A DNA stretch of 7,725 nucleotides from an uncultured Clostridia bacterium (GTDB lineage: Bacteria > Bacillota > Clostridia > Oscillospirales > Acutalibacteraceae): NCBI GenBank assembly GCA_937912045.1, contig CALDPI010000244.1, positions 1 to 7,725 of the forward strand, in the 5' to 3' direction. Shown in pieces: positions 6,541-7,725 of this stretch. The notes under the pieces are model-generated. The model did no database searches. It was not told where the DNA came from and worked only from the letters and a program-made list of their open reading frames with translations. Within the stretch, counting starts at the first letter, position 1, and every line of letters starts with the position of its first letter. The translations under genes and the position numbers were made by a program.

Positions 6541-6639
6541 TTTCTTCACCTCATTTTATATTGTCCGCCGTAAACCAAGCAAGGGGCAGGTGATAAGCGT
6601 AATAATACGGCATACTCCCCGAGCATAGTAAACGGTAGC
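6541..6639 (-). promoter_or_regulatory. Structured rpsO leader, candidate S15 autoregulatory RNA
   Basis: The predicted transcript has about 99 nt of leader. Two adjacent hairpins are visible. The first is ATGCTC (6626-6621, minus) with GAGTAT (6617-6612) around GGG, including a G-U wobble that would be a mismatch on the other strand. The second is GCCGTA (6611-6606) with TACGGC (6572-6567), a perfect 6-bp stem enclosing 33 nt. A GGGG near the first loop faces a CCCC inside the second loop, so a pseudoknot is possible. S15 represses its own mRNA through leader structures in E. coli and other bacteria. That this leader does so is inference. I did not match it to a named leader class. Confidence 0.5.
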
Positions 6640-6645
6640 TTATGC

Positions 6646-6674
6646 ATTATAGCACAGAGATTTTTATTTGTAAA
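6646..6674 (-). promoter_or_regulatory. Strong extended -10 promoter of rpsO-pnp
   Basis: On the minus strand TTTACA (6674-6669) is followed after exactly 17 nt by a perfect TATAAT (6651-6646), preceded by TGC, an extended -10 element. The predicted start is near 6639. The strength fits a ribosomal protein gene. Confidence 0.85.
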
Positions 6675-6758
6675 GTAAAATTTTTAATTATTATTTTTTG
6701 AGTCATAATTGTATATTGCTTACAACTTTTTATTTGTAATATTATGCACCTCAACAGC

Positions 6759-6787
6759 TATACAAAAATGTTAAAAAATGGTATAAT
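6759..6787 (+). promoter_or_regulatory. Promoter of the lipoprotein/secreted-protein operon
   Basis: TATACA (6759-6764, four of six -35 bases) lies 17 nt before a perfect TATAAT (6782-6787), which carries the TGG extended -10 triplet. The predicted start is near 6794, at the first bases of a stem-loop. Confidence 0.75.
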
Positions 6788-6792
6788 ATTAA

Positions 6793-6829
6793 CGAAATCA
6801 AGAAAGAGGGTGTGATTTCGATGTTTTAA
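6793..6829 (+). promoter_or_regulatory. 5' leader stem-loop with a ribosome binding site in the loop and a two-codon ORF
   Basis: CGAAATCA (6793-6800) pairs perfectly with TGATTTCG (6813-6820), 8 bp. The 12-nt loop AGAAAGAGGGTG resembles a Shine-Dalgarno sequence. The stem is followed at once by ATG TTT TAA. The structure begins at the predicted transcription start. It could protect the 5' end, act as a translated minimal leader, or be the remnant of a lost gene. None of these can be decided from sequence. Confidence 0.5.
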
Positions 6830-6864
6830 GCAATTATGAATAAAATTATATAAGGGTGAGTAAC

Positions 6865-7236
6865 ATGCGCAAAATTTATTATCTATTACTGTCTGTTTTA
6901 ATTATTCTAGTCTTTTCTTCTTGTAATGATAACACCATTGTCGGCAGTTGGAAAAGCGGTGGTGGTGACATATTATATGACCAATATAATATCATTACAT
7001 TCAATGAAGATGGAACAGGAGTTCGTGAAATAGTAATCCCTGAAAATCAAGACTCAGAAGAAATAAAAATAGTAAATGATATAAGATACAAAATACAGGA
7101 CGACACTCTTTATATTGATTATATCTCAGAGGATGGTTCTGTAAATTCTACTGAGCAAACATTTGAAATTGATAATGATACGCTCACTTTAAACTCAAAA
7201 AGAGTTCACAACGCTGTTTATATTCGCCTTAAATAG
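6865..7236 (+). CDS. Small lipoprotein with a lipocalin-like/DUF5640-type beta domain
   Basis: A 123-residue predicted lipoprotein. The N-terminus is MRK followed by a hydrophobic stretch (about residues 4-17) and a lipobox-like FSSC with Cys20, to be lipidated and anchored on the outer face of the membrane. Phe at -3 is off consensus but tolerated. The mature part starts NDNTIVGSWKS and continues with FNEDGTG (46-52) and alternating strands (RYKIQDDTLYIDYI, TFEIDNDTLTL). This is the pattern of short beta-barrel 'VGTW...FNEDGTG' lipoproteins common in gut Firmicutes, whose ligand is usually unknown. The ATG is preferred over the in-frame GTG at 6856, which lies in the AAGGGTGAG ribosome binding site. 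The next gene follows after 13 bp in the same transcript. The DNA is clearly more AT-rich than the left part of the window (the 60 bases from 7081 contain 19 G+C), hinting at acquisition or relaxed selection. Confidence 0.82.
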   Translation: MRKIYYLLLSVLIILVFSSCNDNTIVGSWKSGGGDILYDQYNIITFNEDGTGVREIVIPENQDSEEIKIVNDIRYKIQDDTLYIDYISEDGSVNSTEQTFEIDNDTLTLNSKRVHNAVYIRLK

Positions 7237-7249
7237 AAAGGAGATTCTT

Positions 7250-7660
7250 ATGAAAAAATTATTATGTATTTCACTTTGTATATTAACTGTTTTTGTTTTT
7301 TCAACAAGTAGCGCTATTGCAGCACAACCTCCATCAACGGACATTGAACCATTAGTTTATACACCGTGCTCAGGTGGTAATGGAATATGTCAGTTACTCT
7401 CAAGCGGATCAGGCGGTATATACAATTATACATACAGCACTCTAGTACTTAATAATGGTTGTTGTTGGCAGTGCAAAAATTGTGGTAACATTATGGTGAC
7501 AGAGGGAGACCCTTTACTAGGTGAATCTATTGGCATATATGCAACTATTTCAAGCATAGACCCCGCCCATACCCTTATGACAGTCATTTCTGTTCCTGCA
7601 ACAAAAATAAAGTATACTAGTTCTAAAACAATAGAGGGATATAAATTCCTTTATAGATAA
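7250..7660 (+). CDS. Secreted cysteine-rich protein of unknown function
   Basis: A 136-residue protein with a classical Sec signal peptide: MKK, a hydrophobic core (about residues 4-18) and an A-x-A site around SAIAA, so cleavage is likely near residue 24-25. The mature chain of about 111 residues holds six cysteines: C40 and C47 (a CSGGNGIC segment), then C71, C72, C75 and C78 in CCWQCKNCG. The CxxCxxCG spacing resembles a zinc knuckle, but outside the cell three disulfides are as likely. The rest (IMVTEGDPLLGESIGIYATI, then a Ser/Thr-rich end) looks beta-rich. I do not recognise the family. AAGGAGA with a 5-nt spacer supports the ATG. It is the second gene of the lipoprotein operon, just before a strong terminator, so the two products likely work together outside the membrane. 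Confidence 0.8.
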   Translation: MKKLLCISLCILTVFVFSTSSAIAAQPPSTDIEPLVYTPCSGGNGICQLLSSGSGGIYNYTYSTLVLNNGCCWQCKNCGNIMVTEGDPLLGESIGIYATISSIDPAHTLMTVISVPATKIKYTSSKTIEGYKFLYR

Positions 7661-7670
7661 AACGAAAAAG

Positions 7671-7705
7671 GAAGGTCGCGTTATAACGCGACCTTCTCAC
7701 TTTTT
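7671..7705 (+). terminator. Intrinsic terminator of the secreted-protein operon
   Basis: A perfect 26-bp palindrome (7671-7696): GAAGGTCGCGT pairs with ACGCGACCTTC around a small TATA-type loop. It is followed by TCAC and then TTTTT. The stem is far more GC-rich than the genes before it. Its 5' flank AAAAAG mirrors the T run, so it could act in both directions. It begins 10 nt after the stop codon. Confidence 0.88.
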
Positions 7706-7725
7706 ATATGCAAAAACATAATACA

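Larger units (their letters stand above)
6541..6864. other. Divergent intergenic region between rpsO and the lipoprotein gene
   Basis: This 324-bp stretch without a protein gene holds the rpsO leader and promoter on the minus strand (6541-6674) and the promoter and leader of the lipoprotein operon on the plus strand (6759-6864). The central part, about 6675-6758, is very AT-rich and shows no open frame with a ribosome binding site, no repeat and no RNA gene that I can recognise. Confidence 0.7.

Noticed and set aside
6597..6643. ATAAGC/GCTTAT pairing in the rpsO leader region (minus strand)
   Set aside because: The left arm (6638-6643) lies mostly before the predicted transcription start near 6639, so it would not be fully present in the RNA.
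6769..6815. 15-codon frame starting ATG TTA AAA AAT
   Set aside because: It overlaps the promoter and predicted transcription start and has no ribosome binding site.

Overview
The window looks like a chromosomal segment of a Gram-positive bacterium of the Clostridia, plausibly a gut Oscillospirales-type organism. The reasons are strong AGGAGG-type ribosome binding sites, sigma-A style TTGACA/TATAAT promoters, an rpsO-pnp gene pair, a GTP-type PEP carboxykinase and a lipoprotein/secreted protein pair. The lineage is an inference from the look of the proteins; no search was possible.

Layout from left to right. (1) The 5' part of a GTP-dependent PEP carboxykinase gene on the minus strand, running off the left edge, with its own promoter. 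(2) A two-gene minus-strand operon read from about 3118 down to 844: a membrane-bound polyprenyl-phosphate sugar-1-phosphate transferase followed, with a 14-bp overlap, by a sugar-nucleotide-type nucleotidyltransferase, ending at a hairpin terminator. Together they suggest making and loading an activated sugar for a surface glycan. (3) A plus-strand gene of unknown function (GTG start at 3174), divergent from the glycan operon and convergent with pnp. (4) The minus-strand pair rpsO-pnp (ribosomal protein S15 and polynucleotide phosphorylase) with a strong extended -10 promoter, a structured S15 leader, a hairpin between the genes, a very long stem-loop just before the pnp ribosome binding site, and a terminator after pnp. 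(5) A visibly more AT-rich plus-strand module: promoter, 5' stem-loop leader, a small lipoprotein, a cysteine-rich secreted protein, and a strong palindromic terminator.

The core genes are ordinary. The most interesting signal is the RNA architecture around rpsO-pnp. The pnp leader (6145-6216) folds into about 30 base pairs whose two mismatches on the DNA plus strand become G-U wobbles only in the pnp transcript. This suggests RNase III/PNPase-type autoregulation like that known for E. coli pnp. The AT-rich lipoprotein/secreted-protein operon and the uncharacterised plus-strand gene are the best candidates for undescribed protein functions. I found no CRISPR array, transposase, tRNA or rRNA.
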